Shown: positions 14,509-23,556 of the stretch, piece by piece
Layout of the letters: every line of letters starts with the position of its first letter
Position numbering within the stretch: position 1 is the stretch's first letter
DNA from: Fibrobacter succinogenes
GTDB lineage: Bacteria > Fibrobacterota > Fibrobacteria > Fibrobacterales > Fibrobacteraceae
Length of the DNA: 64,000 nt
Reading direction: 5' to 3'
Assembly (NCBI GenBank): GCA_902794535.1
Contig: CADBHQ010000020.1
Location: forward strand, 62,001-126,000
Notes under the pieces: generated by a model
Database searches by the model: none
The model's input: the letters and a program-made list of their open reading frames with translations, nothing else
What the model was told of the DNA's origin: nothing
Program-made: the position numbers and the translations under genes

Positions 14509-15747
14509 TTAACCGAAGAGTCGGAGAACGCGCTTGATGCCTGCGATAAAGCGGTCGATGTCGCGCTTCAGGGTATACGCGCCGAAACTCAAACGAAGCG
14601 TGGCGTCGACACCGAAGCGGTCCATCACAGGTTGGGCACAATGGTGTCCGCTACGCACGGCAACATTTTCTTCGTCGAGAATCATGGCGGCGTCGCTGAC
14701 GGCGATTCCGTCAAGCGTAATGCTGATGAGCGCACCGCGTTCCTTCGGGTTCCCGAAAATCTTCACCTGCGGAATCTGCGTGAGCTGTTCCAAGGCGTAC
14801 TGCGTAATTTCTTCTTCGTGCTTGCGGATGTTTTCGATGCCAACCGCATTAATCCATTCGATGGCCTTGCCAAGGCCGATGACTTCGGCAATCATGGGCG
14901 TGCCTGCTTCAAAGCGGGCGGGTACGTCGGCGTAAGTCGTTTTTTCGAAGGTCACGTTCTTGATCATCTCGCCACCGCCGTGCCAGGGGGGCATGCTGTC
15001 AAGAACTTCGTACTTGCCGTAGAGTACGCCAACACCTGTCGGGCCGTACATCTTGTGTCCGCTGAAGGCGAGAAAATCGCAGTCCAGCTTTTGCACGTCA
15101 ATCTTAATGTGGCTTGAACTCTGGGCGGCATCAATCAAAATCTTTGCCTGCGGGGCGAGCTTGCGGACTGTCGCGATGATTTCTGCAATCGGGTTCACTG
15201 TGCCGACGGAATTGCTCACGTGGGCAACAGCGACCATCTTGGTGCGCGCATTCAAAAGTTCGGGAAGCTTGCTCAAGTCCAAATCGCCGCTGTCGAGAAC
15301 CGGGATGACCTTGATCTTGGCGCCCTTCATTTCGGCGACAATTTGCCAGCTCACGATGTTGGCATGATGTTCAAGCCCGCTGATCAGAATCTCGTCGCCC
15401 GCCTCGAAGAACTTGCGTCCGTAACTCCACGCCACCAGATTGATGCTTTCGGTGGTGCCGCGGGTGAACACGATTTCGTCTTCGGTCTTGGCATTAATAA
15501 ATTTCGCGACATTCTTGCGGGTGGCTTCGAATGCTTCGGTGGTGCGAGCGCTCAGGCGATACACGCCGCGCTTTACGGAACTGTAGTGCTCGCGGTAAAA
15601 GTCGTTCATGACGTCGATCACGCAGTCGGGCTTTTGCGTGGTGGCCGTGCTGTCGAGGAAGGCGAGCGGCTTTGCGTCCTTATCGCCTGCGACGAGCATC
15701 GGGAATTCGTTGCGGATTTTTTCTGCATCAATATTTGCATCAATCAT
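14509..15747 (-). CDS. sufS: cysteine desulfurase, SufS/CsdA group
   Basis: 412 aa from ATG 15747 (MIDANIDAEKIRNEFPML). PLP-dependent class V aminotransferase fold: FLDSTATTQKP, SGLEHHANIVSWQ with the His-rich loop, DAAQSSSHIKID, PLP lysine in FSGHKMYGPTGVG, and the active-site Cys in VRSGHHCAQPVMDRF as in group II enzymes. It mobilises sulfane sulfur from cysteine for Fe-S assembly or tRNA modification. The ATG lies 7 nt after TATATT (15760-15755) with no SD, suggesting a leaderless transcript; the upstream ATG at 15771 lies before this -10 and is rejected. First gene of sufS-tcdA-dtd. Confidence 0.93.
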   Translation of the reverse strand: MIDANIDAEKIRNEFPMLVAGDKDAKPLAFLDSTATTQKPDCVIDVMNDFYREHYSSVKRGVYRLSARTTEAFEATRKNVAKFINAKTEDEIVFTRGTTESINLVAWSYGRKFFEAGDEILISGLEHHANIVSWQIVAEMKGAKIKVIPVLDSGDLDLSKLPELLNARTKMVAVAHVSNSVGTVNPIAEIIATVRKLAPQAKILIDAAQSSSHIKIDVQKLDCDFLAFSGHKMYGPTGVGVLYGKYEVLDSMPPWHGGGEMIKNVTFEKTTYADVPARFEAGTPMIAEVIGLGKAIEWINAVGIENIRKHEEEITQYALEQLTQIPQVKIFGNPKERGALISITLDGIAVSDAAMILDEENVAVRSGHHCAQPVMDRFGVDATLRLSFGAYTLKRDIDRFIAGIKRVLRLFG

Positions 15748-15835
15748 AGGCCCAAATATAGAAAATGCCAAAAGGAATTTTCTGTGCTGAGCTATATGTT
15801 TGTTTTATGGCTGGCTATAAACCGCTAATCACTGT

Positions 15836-15872
15836 CTACTTCCTACAGCCTACATCTTACTTTTTCTATATT
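15836..15872 (+). promoter_or_regulatory. promoter with CTACTTCCTAC upstream motif
   Basis: CTACTTCCTAC at 15836-15846, then TATATT at 15867-15872, upstream of the TIGR02145 gene at 15902. The same 11-mer recurs at 26398-26408 with nearly the same distance (30 against 31 nt) to the -10-like TAAATT of alaS. Confidence 0.5.
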
Positions 15873-15901
15873 TGTATCGCAAAAAAAACGTGAGGGTTAC
15901 A

Positions 15902-17320
15902 ATGAAATTTCTTAGAGGTGTATTGACAGGAGTTCTTGTTTTGGGCATGTCTACTGCTTTTGCCCAGCCGGAACTTCGTGACGCTATCGATAATGGCGAT
16001 ATTGCAACTGCCCAGAAGATTGTGAAGAAGGGCGCTGCCGAAGAAATCTATTGCGGTAAACTTTCGCCGACCGACGCCGTTAAGGTTTATGAAAAGATTT
16101 TCAAGGCTATGCCTTACGAATCGTTCTCGAATTGCCAATCGCAATTCTCTTACGGTTATGGCACCAAGGTTTGCGCTAACGCCAAGGCCATGGATGCATG
16201 TACCGAAGTGATTTCGTTCTTGCTCTTGGAAGGCGAATCGGGTAATACGAAGGCTCTTGAAACTTTGGAATCGGTGGCTAAGGTCGCCCTGAAGACGAAG
16301 GGCTATTCCAAGCCGGTCAAGGTTGACGCCGACACGAGCATTTGGGTACCTTGCCCCAAGAAGAAGGGCGAAGCCCGTGACAAGTGCATTGAAGAATGCT
16401 ATGAAAAGGCTGGCAGCCTACGCGACACCATTCGCGAAGCCGCTTGCGCTACCAAGCCGGAACACTTTGTTGATACGACTATCAAGGTGACGGTTCCTTC
16501 TCCGCTTTACGAAAAGCTCCGCAAGGGCTTGCTCGAAGGTTACTGGAAGACTCCAAAGAGCGCTGCTGAAAAGTATTCAAAGATTATGCAGGCCTCGGCC
16601 AAGGCTCTTTCGATTCCGGATACCGCTATCATTAACTTGGCTTACGTAGACCGCTGGGCTGAAAAGCACAAGGCCGATTCTACGGCACTCCCGGGTGGCG
16701 AACTCTTCCGTTTCTGCACCTCTTGGCAACCGGCGGTGGACTCTATCTTGGGTGCAAAGGAATTCGAAACCCGTTGCCCGGTGTTTGAATCGTTCGTGGA
16801 CAATCGCGATGGCCAAACTTATAGAGTCAAGGAAATCAATGGCACTCGCTGGTTTGTGCAGAACTTGAACTTTGCGATTGAAGAAAACTCCATGTGCTAT
16901 GACCGCGAAGAAGAAAACTGCGCTACTTATGGTCGTCTGTATACGCAAGAAGCGGCTTTGACGGCTTGCCCCGAAGGCACTCGTCTTGCAACCGATGACG
17001 ATTGGAAGATGCTCGAAATTTATGCCGGTGGCGCAAACACTGCTGCAGTCCGCCTGCGTAGCAACGGTTCTGATGATTACGCCTTCACGGCCATGTTTGG
17101 TGGCTATGCCAACAAGAACGGCATCTCGGTGATTCAGGGCGAAGGCGCTTACTTCTGGACAAACAAGGATGTGGGTGACGGTCGCGGTATTGCTCGTTCC
17201 ATGTTCAGCACCGACAAAGAAGTGTCTGCCATTCCGGTTGATAAAAAGTTCTGGCTCGCAGTCCGCTGTGTCGTGAATGCTGCTCCTGCAGAAGAAACCG
17301 CTCCCGCTGCTGCCGAGTAA
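15902..17320 (+). CDS. secreted Fib_succ_major (TIGR02145) protein
   Basis: 472 aa from ATG 15902 (SD GAGGG). Signal peptide MKFLRGVLTGVLVLGMSTAFA, with cleavage likely before QPEL. Residues about 25-290 form a cysteine-containing region of unknown family, with ankyrin-like wording at the start (AIDNGDIATAQKIVKKGA). The TIGR02145 domain starts at about 300: FVDNRDGQTYRVKEINGTRWFVQNL, MCYDREEENCATYGRLYT, CPEGTRLATDDDWKML, and ends WLAVRCVVN before an Ala/Glu/Pro-rich tail. Probably extracellular or periplasmic; function unknown. Confidence 0.85.
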   Translation: MKFLRGVLTGVLVLGMSTAFAQPELRDAIDNGDIATAQKIVKKGAAEEIYCGKLSPTDAVKVYEKIFKAMPYESFSNCQSQFSYGYGTKVCANAKAMDACTEVISFLLLEGESGNTKALETLESVAKVALKTKGYSKPVKVDADTSIWVPCPKKKGEARDKCIEECYEKAGSLRDTIREAACATKPEHFVDTTIKVTVPSPLYEKLRKGLLEGYWKTPKSAAEKYSKIMQASAKALSIPDTAIINLAYVDRWAEKHKADSTALPGGELFRFCTSWQPAVDSILGAKEFETRCPVFESFVDNRDGQTYRVKEINGTRWFVQNLNFAIEENSMCYDREEENCATYGRLYTQEAALTACPEGTRLATDDDWKMLEIYAGGANTAAVRLRSNGSDDYAFTAMFGGYANKNGISVIQGEGAYFWTNKDVGDGRGIARSMFSTDKEVSAIPVDKKFWLAVRCVVNAAPAEETAPAAAE

Positions 17321-17322
17321 CG

Positions 17323-17360
17323 TGTCATCCTGAACGTAACGAAGTGTAGCTGAAGGATCT
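17323..17360 (+). repeat. dispersed GTCATCCTGA...GAAGGATCT repeat
   Basis: GTGTCATCCTGA followed by GCTGAAGGATCT, lying between the TIGR02145 gene and epmA. Related sequences occur at 29114-29147, 60580-60618 and 63694-63734. Confidence 0.7.
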
Positions 17361-17365
17361 AAAAA

Positions 17366-18328
17366 GTGTCGAACCAAAGCTCGTTTAGACCTACTTGTTC
17401 CCGCGATTCTTGGGTAAAGCGCCAAACCTTGATGAACAAGGTGCGTCGCTTCTTTGAAGGTCGCGGAGTGCTTGAAGTGGAAACGCCGACGCTTTCCAAT
17501 GCGGGCGGTACTGATCCTCAGCTGGATTACTTTGAAGTCGAGGGCAAGCATTTCATGATGACGAGCCCCGAGTTCCACATGAAGCGCTTGCTTGCGGCTG
17601 GTTTCGGTGACATTTTCCAGATTACAAAGTCTTTCCGCAAAGATGAATTCGGTGCCCATCATAACAATGAATTCAGCATGGTGGAGTGGTACCGCGTCGG
17701 CATGCTGCAAGAAAAGTTGATGGACGAAGTCGAGGCGCTCGTTTCTGAAATTATAGGCAAGCCGATTAACGCTCGTCGCACGCGCTGGATTGAAGCGTTC
17801 AAGAATTATGCGGGCGTGAATCCGCTGACGGCTTCGGGCGAAGAATTTGCCGCGGCCTGTACTGCCCGCGACATTCCGCTCCCGGCCGATGGCACGACCA
17901 TGTCTCGCGAAGACTGGTGGGATTACCTGATGGTTTTTGCGGTGGAACCCGAACTTGCCAAGAATGGTCCCGAGTTCATTTTAGATTATCCGCAGTCGCA
18001 AGCGGCACTTGCGCAAACGTATGTGGGCGAAGACGGCTACACTTGGGCACGTCGATTCGAACTGTTTGTAGACCAGGTGGAACTTTGCAACGGCTACACG
18101 GAACTTACCGATGTGGCTGAACAACGCAGGCGCTTTGCTGCAGATCTTGAAATCCGTCGCGGTATGAACAAACCGCAACCGCCGATTGACGAAAACTTCT
18201 TGGCGGCGCTTGAATCGGGAATGCCCGCCTGTTCTGGCGTGGCGCTTGGCCTAGACAGATTGTTTATGCTTGCAATGGGAAAGTCCGAAATCAAGGACGT
18301 GATACTTTTCCCGAGTCCTATTGCTTAA
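17366..18328 (+). CDS. epmA: elongation factor P--(R)-beta-lysine ligase
   Basis: 320 aa, the length of EpmA/GenX/PoxA, which is a lysyl-tRNA synthetase catalytic core without the anticodon-binding domain. Class II aaRS motifs: motif 1 FFEGRGVLEVETPTLS, motif 2 FQITKSFRKDEFGAHHNNEFSMVEWY, motif 3 GVALGLDRLFMLAMG. It attaches beta-lysine to EF-P. The start is GTG 17366, chosen because similarity begins there. Its last 11 bp overlap the convergent TlpA-like gene. epmB and efp are not in the window. Confidence 0.92.
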   Translation: MSNQSSFRPTCSRDSWVKRQTLMNKVRRFFEGRGVLEVETPTLSNAGGTDPQLDYFEVEGKHFMMTSPEFHMKRLLAAGFGDIFQITKSFRKDEFGAHHNNEFSMVEWYRVGMLQEKLMDEVEALVSEIIGKPINARRTRWIEAFKNYAGVNPLTASGEEFAAACTARDIPLPADGTTMSREDWWDYLMVFAVEPELAKNGPEFILDYPQSQAALAQTYVGEDGYTWARRFELFVDQVELCNGYTELTDVAEQRRRFAADLEIRRGMNKPQPPIDENFLAALESGMPACSGVALGLDRLFMLAMGKSEIKDVILFPSPIA

Positions 18329-18848
18329 GGGCTTTCTCGATTAACTTTCGCATCTGTTTTTCGTCGAAATCTCCGACGTTGATTTTCACGATGCTGTCTT
18401 GTGCATTCACGAGGTAGGTCACGGGAATCACGCCCGGATTGCCGAGCGCGTTCATCATGTCGTAATTCCAATGGAACGTTGTCCACTTGATGCCTGCGGC
18501 CTTGTTGTACTTTGCTCCGATTTTAGGCGAGTCGTCTTCGTTCACCATCAAAATCTTGAAACCTTTGTCGGCAAATTCTTCGTCAAGCTTTTTGAGGAGC
18601 GGAAGTTCTGCACGGCAGCCGGGGCACCACGAGGCGGTGAGTGCGATTAGGGTGACGGTCCCTTTTTCGGCTTGATAAGTCGAAATACTTCCGTCAAGAA
18701 GTTTCCCCTTGAAATCTGTAATTTTGGTGGGCGCAGCCTGAAAGTGTTCCTGCCCGCATGCAGAAAACAGGATTGCAAGTGCCAAAAGCAGCATGCAAAC
18801 CATAGAAAAAACACCCCCCGTCGAGGTTATTTTACGCCCAAGTTCCAT
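18318..18848 (-). CDS. TlpA/ResA-like thioredoxin-fold lipoprotein
   Basis: 176 aa. N-terminal hydrophobic segment (MVCMLLLALAILFSAC) with a lipobox ending at a Cys, so probably lipid-anchored on the periplasmic side. The thioredoxin fold follows: LIALTASWCPGCRAELPLLKKL with redox motif WCPGC near residue 74, and the cis-Pro region GVIPVTYLVN. Such proteins reduce periplasmic disulfides, for example in cytochrome c maturation or redox quality control. The chosen ATG at 18848 supplies positively charged residues before the hydrophobic segment. It overlaps epmA by 11 bp, tail to tail. Confidence 0.85.
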   Translation of the reverse strand: MELGRKITSTGGVFSMVCMLLLALAILFSACGQEHFQAAPTKITDFKGKLLDGSISTYQAEKGTVTLIALTASWCPGCRAELPLLKKLDEEFADKGFKILMVNEDDSPKIGAKYNKAAGIKWTTFHWNYDMMNALGNPGVIPVTYLVNAQDSIVKINVGDFDEKQMRKLIEKALKQ

Positions 18849-18933
18849 TCTAGAATAATAAAATAGCGTTTTTTTTGAAAAAATGTGCGATTTTAATGGA
18901 AAAATTGGCCTTTTTTAAGTTATATTCTTAAGC

Positions 18934-20001
18934 ATGGCATACAATATTCAAGATCTTCTTTCTGAAATGGTCCAGCGTGGCGCTTCTGACTTGCACATTA
19001 CGGCAGGTGCGCCCCCTCTCATCCGTCTTTCCGGCAAGCTTACGCCTATTGGCGAAGACAAGCTGAAACCGGACGAAACCATGCGCATGACATATAGTCT
19101 GATGAACGAAGGCCAAAAGAAGACTTTCGAACAGCAGAAGGAATGCGACTTCTCTTTCGGTATTGCAAACCTCGCTCGTTTCCGTGCGAACGCATATTTG
19201 CAGCGCGGTTGCGTGGCCTTGGCCTTGCGTATTATTCCGCTTGAAATTAAGACCTTTAAGGATCTCGGCCTTCCGAAAATTCTGGCCGAATTCACAACCC
19301 GCCCGTCTGGCCTTGTGTTGGTGACAGGTGCTACCGGTTCCGGTAAGTCGACGACCTTGGCGGCCATGATCGACAAGATCAACAAGGAACGTCACGACCA
19401 CATTCTGACGGTGGAAGACCCGATTGAATTCTTGCATAAGCACCAGGGTTGTATGATTAACCAGCGTGAAGTTGGTAGCGATACGAACAGCTTTGCTCAG
19501 GCGCTTAAGATGGCGCTGCGTCAGGACCCTGACGTGGTGCTTATCGGCGAAATGCGTGACCTTGAAACAATCCGTGCGGCACTCACGATTGCAGAAACGG
19601 GTCACTTGGCTTTTGCAACGTTACATACCAACTCTTGTGTGCAGACCATCAACCGCGTGGTGGATGCTTTCCCGAAGGGCGAACAGCAGACCGTGCGTAC
19701 GCAGCTTTCGTTTGTGCTCCAGGGCGTGATATGTCAGACGCTTATCCCGCGCATTGGCGGTGGCCGCGTGATGGCATACGAAATCATGAACGTGACCCCG
19801 GGTATTCGTGCCCTGATTCGCGATGACAAGGTGCACCAGATTGAATCGATGATTGAAATTGGCCAGAAGTTCGGTATGAACACCATGAACATGTGCTTGT
19901 GTGATTTGGTGAAGAACCACAAGGTCGACCGTTTCGATGCTCTTGCCCGTTCTCCGAGTCCGGACCAGTTGGAACAATTGTTTGTGAAAGAAGGTGTGTA
20001 G
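18934..20001 (+). CDS. pilT: type IV pilus retraction ATPase PilT
   Basis: 355 aa with all PilT hallmarks: GASDLHITAGAPP at the start, Walker A GATGSGKSTT near 130, Asp box VEDPIEFLH, Walker B DPDVVLIGEMRD, His box GHLAFATLHTNS, and the LIPRIGGGRVMAYEIM region. Cytoplasmic hexameric ATPase that depolymerises pili. ATG 18934 lies 7 nt after TATATT (18921-18926) with no SD, so a leaderless mRNA is likely. pilC follows 3 nt after the stop. No pilB is adjacent. Confidence 0.96.
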   Translation: MAYNIQDLLSEMVQRGASDLHITAGAPPLIRLSGKLTPIGEDKLKPDETMRMTYSLMNEGQKKTFEQQKECDFSFGIANLARFRANAYLQRGCVALALRIIPLEIKTFKDLGLPKILAEFTTRPSGLVLVTGATGSGKSTTLAAMIDKINKERHDHILTVEDPIEFLHKHQGCMINQREVGSDTNSFAQALKMALRQDPDVVLIGEMRDLETIRAALTIAETGHLAFATLHTNSCVQTINRVVDAFPKGEQQTVRTQLSFVLQGVICQTLIPRIGGGRVMAYEIMNVTPGIRALIRDDKVHQIESMIEIGQKFGMNTMNMCLCDLVKNHKVDRFDALARSPSPDQLEQLFVKEGV

Positions 20002-20004
20002 CTT

Positions 20005-21207
20005 ATGGCAGAATTCCTTTATAAAGCAACCAATAGCCAGGGTAACAATTTCGAAGGTACCTTGGAGGCTAAGGATAAGGCTGAAGCCGAAGCGCTCTTG
20101 ATGCGCAGACGCCTCATTATTGTAAGCCTCAAGAAGAAACCGACCGAAATCAAGATTAAGATTGGTTCGGGTATCAAGCCTGCTGAAATCGCACGTTTTA
20201 CCCGTATGTTCTCTTCGATGAGTTCTGCTGGTTTGCCCATGTTGCAATGCTTGGGCATTTTGGAAAGCCAGTGCGAAAACCCGGAACTCAAGAATGTGGT
20301 TCACAAGGTGACGCAGTCGATTAACGGTGGTTCTTCTTTGGCTGATTCTTTGGCCCAACATCCTAAGGTGTTCAGTAACCTGTACACGAACATGGTGGCT
20401 GCTGGTGAAGCGGGTGGTATCTTGGATGGTATCTTGGCCCGTTTGGCAGAAACCTTGGAAAACCAGGAACGCCTGAAACGTAAGGTGAAAAAAGCTTTGA
20501 CCTACCCGGTGATGCTTATTATCGTGGGTATCTTGGTGGTGATCGCCCTTATGACCTTCGTGGTGCCGACCTTTGCCGAACAGTTCGCTGCTTTGGATGC
20601 TGAACTTCCGGCGCCGACGCAGATAGTGATGAGCATTTCTGACTTTATACGCGATAACGGTGCATTCCTGTTTATCGGTGCGATTCTCTTGATAGTTGGC
20701 TTTAAGGTGGCCATGCGTGTGCCTGCGGCCAAGTTTGCCTGGGATGGTTTTATGCTGAAGGTGCCCAAGCTAGGTGACCTTCAGATTAAATCGACAACGG
20801 CTAGCTTCTCGAGAACGCTTGGTACCTTGTTGAATGCCGGTGTGTCTATCATGGATTCCTTGAAGGTGGTGTCCTCAACCGTGACAAATAAAGTGGTTGA
20901 AAAGGGTATCAATAAGATTGCCATTGGTATTGCTGGTGGTAAAAGTATTGCCGACCCGATGGCAGATACAGGCCTGTTCCCGCCCATGGTGATTCAGATG
21001 ACTGGCGTGGGTGAAAAAACCGGTAACCTTGGTGGTATGCTTTTGAAGCTGGCAGACTTCTATGATGAAGAAGTGGATGCCGCAGTGGATGCCGTGGTGG
21101 GCATGATGGAACCGTTGATCATCGTGTTCCTCGGCGGTGCTGTCGGTGGCTTGCTGATTGCAATGTATATGCCTATGTTTTCCATGGGCGAAGCCGTCAA
21201 GGGATAA
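20005..21207 (+). CDS. pilC: type IV pilus / type II secretion inner-membrane platform protein PilC (GspF family)
   Basis: 400 aa, usual for the family. It starts MAEFLYKATNSQGNNFEGTLEA. Two GspF domains each contain the FTRMFSSMSSAGLPMLQCL or FSRTLGTLLNAGVSIMDSL motif, with membrane segments near 168-190 (YPVMLIIVGILVVIALMTFVV), 215-235 and 370-392 (LIIVFLGGAVGGLLIAMYM). It acts with PilT and the pilus assembly ATPase in the inner membrane. Translationally close to pilT. A fold-back element abuts its stop codon. Confidence 0.95.
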   Translation: MAEFLYKATNSQGNNFEGTLEAKDKAEAEALLMRRRLIIVSLKKKPTEIKIKIGSGIKPAEIARFTRMFSSMSSAGLPMLQCLGILESQCENPELKNVVHKVTQSINGGSSLADSLAQHPKVFSNLYTNMVAAGEAGGILDGILARLAETLENQERLKRKVKKALTYPVMLIIVGILVVIALMTFVVPTFAEQFAALDAELPAPTQIVMSISDFIRDNGAFLFIGAILLIVGFKVAMRVPAAKFAWDGFMLKVPKLGDLQIKSTTASFSRTLGTLLNAGVSIMDSLKVVSSTVTNKVVEKGINKIAIGIAGGKSIADPMADTGLFPPMVIQMTGVGEKTGNLGGMLLKLADFYDEEVDAAVDAVVGMMEPLIIVFLGGAVGGLLIAMYMPMFSMGEAVKG

Positions 21208-21315
21208 AATTTCGCTTGCAAACACATCGCGATACGGCATCACGCTTTGGCTCACGTATTTATTATACGCTACGCCAAAGCGTTCTTTGTCTCGCTCGGT
21301 TTTAAGCGAAATTTT
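21206..21315 (+). repeat. fold-back element A abutting pilC stop codon
   Basis: Nested inverted repeats: outer arms AAAATTTCGCTT (21206-21217) / AAGCGAAATTTT (21304-21315), a middle stem ACGCTTTGGC (21242-21251) / GCCAAAGCGT (21274-21283), and an inner hairpin CGTAT-N5-ATACG (21255-21269). It shares the core CTCACGTAY-N4/5-RTACGCTACG with elements at 21423-21535 (minus) and 43604-43707. Confidence 0.75.
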
Positions 21316-21388
21316 TGTTTAAGGTTTCTTCGCTGGCCTTTCGACAAAATCTCGTATTGAGTGAAATTTGATTTGTAATTGATTTTTT

Positions 21389-21416
21389 AGCAGGATTTTA
21401 AATCCTGCTTTTTTTA
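21389..21416 (+). terminator. rho-independent terminator, pilTC / pflA convergent region
   Basis: AGCAGGATTT-T-AAATCCTGCT hairpin followed by eight T residues on the plus strand, downstream of pilC. Confidence 0.85.
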
Positions 21417-21422
21417 TGATTA

Positions 21423-21535
21423 TGCTCGTTAGTGAAGTTGAATGTCTAGCGAGAGTAGGAATGGAGTGACGTAGCGTACATTCGTACGTGAGGAGCTCCA
21501 TGACGAACTATCGCGACGACAGTCAACGAATGCTA
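21423..21535 (-). repeat. fold-back element C abutting pflA stop codon
   Basis: On the minus strand downstream of pflA: inner hairpin CGTAC-GAAT-GTACG (21475-21488 on plus), flanked by TGGAG/CTCCA and by imperfect outer arms near the pflA end. It shares the CTCACGTAC...GTACGCTACG core with elements A and B. Confidence 0.6.
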
Positions 21536-22267
21536 AATGCCGAGGATCTTTTTTGCGTTAGCGACTCGCTCTGCCGTGGGCGATTTGACGTCTTTCAGTA
21601 CGTAGTCGATGCCGAGTTCTTGATACTTGGCGAGGGCGAGTGCGTGGTAGGGGAGGACTTCGATTTTTTCAACGTTGTGGAGCGTGTCGATGAATTCGCG
21701 CGTTTTGATGAGCAATTCGTCGTTGTCGCTCATACCGGGGACGAGTACGTGACGAATCCAGATGGGTTTGTGGATTTCGTCGAGGTAGTGGAACATGTCG
21801 ATGATGTTCTTGTTGTCGTGACCGGTGAGCTTTTTATGTTGTTCGGAATCAATGTTTTTGATGTCGACGAGCAACAGGTCGGTGCTTTGCATGAGTCGCT
21901 TGAACTTTCCAAAGTACGGTTCGTTACGAACAAAGTTTACGCCCGAGGTGTCGATGCAGGTGTGTACGCCTGCGGCTTTCGCGGCTTCAAAGAATTCAAT
22001 GAGAAAATCCATTTGAACAAGGGGCTCGCCACCGCTCACGGTGATGCCGCCGTCTTTGCCCCAGTAGCTCTGGTAGCGCAGCGCCTTCTTTAAAAGATCT
22101 TGTGCGGAGATGTCGTATGCTCCGGCGTTTTCGCCTTTAAAATCCCAGGTTTCGGGGTTGTGGCAGAACTGGCAACGCATAGGGCAGCCTTGCGTGAATA
22201 CGACAAAACGCACTCCGGGGCCGTCTACCGAGCCAAAGGTCTCTAATTTATTGATTCGTCCGAGCAT
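21533..22267 (-). CDS. pflA: pyruvate formate-lyase-activating enzyme
   Basis: 244 aa radical SAM enzyme. The SAM-cluster motif CPMRCQFCHNPETWD (CxxxCxxC) is at about 29-43, followed by GGITVSGGEPLVQMDFLIEFF and DTSGVNF. It generates the glycyl radical on PflB under anaerobic conditions. The start codon lies 6 nt after a TAAATT -10-like sequence with no strong SD. pflB lies 1.5 kb away on the same strand, separated by the oppositely oriented GH16 gene, instead of the usual pfl operon. Confidence 0.95.
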   Translation of the reverse strand: MLGRINKLETFGSVDGPGVRFVVFTQGCPMRCQFCHNPETWDFKGENAGAYDISAQDLLKKALRYQSYWGKDGGITVSGGEPLVQMDFLIEFFEAAKAAGVHTCIDTSGVNFVRNEPYFGKFKRLMQSTDLLLVDIKNIDSEQHKKLTGHDNKNIIDMFHYLDEIHKPIWIRHVLVPGMSDNDELLIKTREFIDTLHNVEKIEVLPYHALALAKYQELGIDYVLKDVKSPTAERVANAKKILGI

Positions 22268-22429
22268 GAAATAAATTTAGAATTTGAAATGGGCTGTTTT
22301 CTTGAAATTTGGCGAAATTTCATCATATTCGCCAAATACTGTTGATACAGTTGTGTTTGATTTGCGTTTCGAGCCCTACCACGGGTCATTTAGCGAAGGT
22401 ATATTTAAAAACAAGAAACGAGGTTTACT

Positions 22430-23548
22430 ATGAAAACGAAATTCATTCTCCCGATTATCGCGCTTGGCCTGTTTGCGGCTTGCGGCGACGACAGCAGCTC
22501 TTCTCCTGAGACTACTCCTGTATCCGATCCGTCTGTAGTTGTGGATCCGAGTCAGACTAACCCGACTCCGACTGATCCGGCTACCACTCCGACAGATCCT
22601 GCTCAGACTCCGACGGACCCGGCTACTGACCCTGTAGTGACCGATCCGACTGTGACTGACCCGACTGTAACGGATCCTACCACCGACCCGACGACTCCGA
22701 CTGATCCGGTTGTGACTCCGGATCCTGTGACTCCGCCGGCAGGTAGCGGCTGTAGCGCAATTGCTCGTACGAACCTTACAGTTCCGGCTGTTCCGAATGA
22801 AGTGAGTGCTACGGGTAAGTACAACTACTACGGTGCTGAACTTTCTGGTAAGGACCAGTTCAAGTATGGCCGTTTCGAAGCTTGCATGAAGATGGTTTCG
22901 ATTCCGGGTTCCGTGAGCTCCATGTTCCTTTACTACGATGATTCCTATAGGAATGGCCCGTATGTTTGGAACGAAATCGATATCGAAGTTCTCGGTAAGG
23001 GCGGTACTTCTTGGCAGTCCAACATCATCACCCGCGAAGGCGATGAATCTATCAAGAAGAACACTTCTTCCGAAGCAATTCACGAATATGGTTTCGATGC
23101 CACCGAAGGCTTCCACCTTTATGCAATCATCTGGACTCCGGATTACGTTGCTTGGGAAATCGATAGCGTCGAAGTTCGCCGTGACTCGATTGGTCTCTCC
23201 CGCGGTACTCATGCTGATGCTGACCAGGTTGCCTTCTTGACCGAAGAACAGTCTCTGCGCTTCAACCTTTGGGCTTCCAAGAGCTCTGGCTGGGTGGGCA
23301 AGTTTACGGGTGACGAACTCGCTAACGGTCCGCAGGTGCAGTGGATTGACTATGTCCGCGTGTACTCCTATGACGAAGCTACCAAGAGCTTTACTCAGAC
23401 CTGGCAAGATGACTTCGATGGCGATGACATCGACAGGGAACACTGGGGTGCCGGTAACTGGGAAATGGAAAAGGTTAACCTTTCTACCGAAAACGTGGTG
23501 GTCGAAGGTGGCTACTGCAAGATGATGATGACCCGCGAACCGGAATAA
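22430..23548 (+). CDS. GH16 beta-1,3-1,4-glucanase (lichenase) lipoprotein, circularly permuted
   Basis: 372 aa. Lipoprotein signal MKTKFILPIIALGLFAAC, then a Thr/Pro/Asp linker (repeated PTDP units, about residues 35-105), then a GH16 domain. YGRFEACMKMVSIPGSVSSMFLY and the catalytic motif WNEIDIEVLGK (about 180-190, nucleophile and acid/base Glu of ExDxE) come first, while the strand block WQDDFDGDDIDREHWGAGNW, which in ordinary GH16 lichenases is N-terminal, comes last. The same circular permutation is known for the F. succinogenes lichenase. It hydrolyses mixed-linkage cereal beta-glucans, probably at the cell surface. Promoter TATATT about 22399, SD GAGG. Confidence 0.9.
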   Translation: MKTKFILPIIALGLFAACGDDSSSSPETTPVSDPSVVVDPSQTNPTPTDPATTPTDPAQTPTDPATDPVVTDPTVTDPTVTDPTTDPTTPTDPVVTPDPVTPPAGSGCSAIARTNLTVPAVPNEVSATGKYNYYGAELSGKDQFKYGRFEACMKMVSIPGSVSSMFLYYDDSYRNGPYVWNEIDIEVLGKGGTSWQSNIITREGDESIKKNTSSEAIHEYGFDATEGFHLYAIIWTPDYVAWEIDSVEVRRDSIGLSRGTHADADQVAFLTEEQSLRFNLWASKSSGWVGKFTGDELANGPQVQWIDYVRVYSYDEATKSFTQTWQDDFDGDDIDREHWGAGNWEMEKVNLSTENVVVEGGYCKMMMTREPE

Positions 23549-23556
23549 AAAGTATC

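Noticed and set aside
15748..15771. Upstream ATG for sufS
   Set aside because: It lies before the TATATT -10; homology starts at MIDANIDAEKI.
22540..22735. Repeated ACTCCGACTGATCC-like units, possible CRISPR or tandem repeat array
   Set aside because: Units are irregular and code for a PTDP linker of the GH16 lipoprotein; no spacers.
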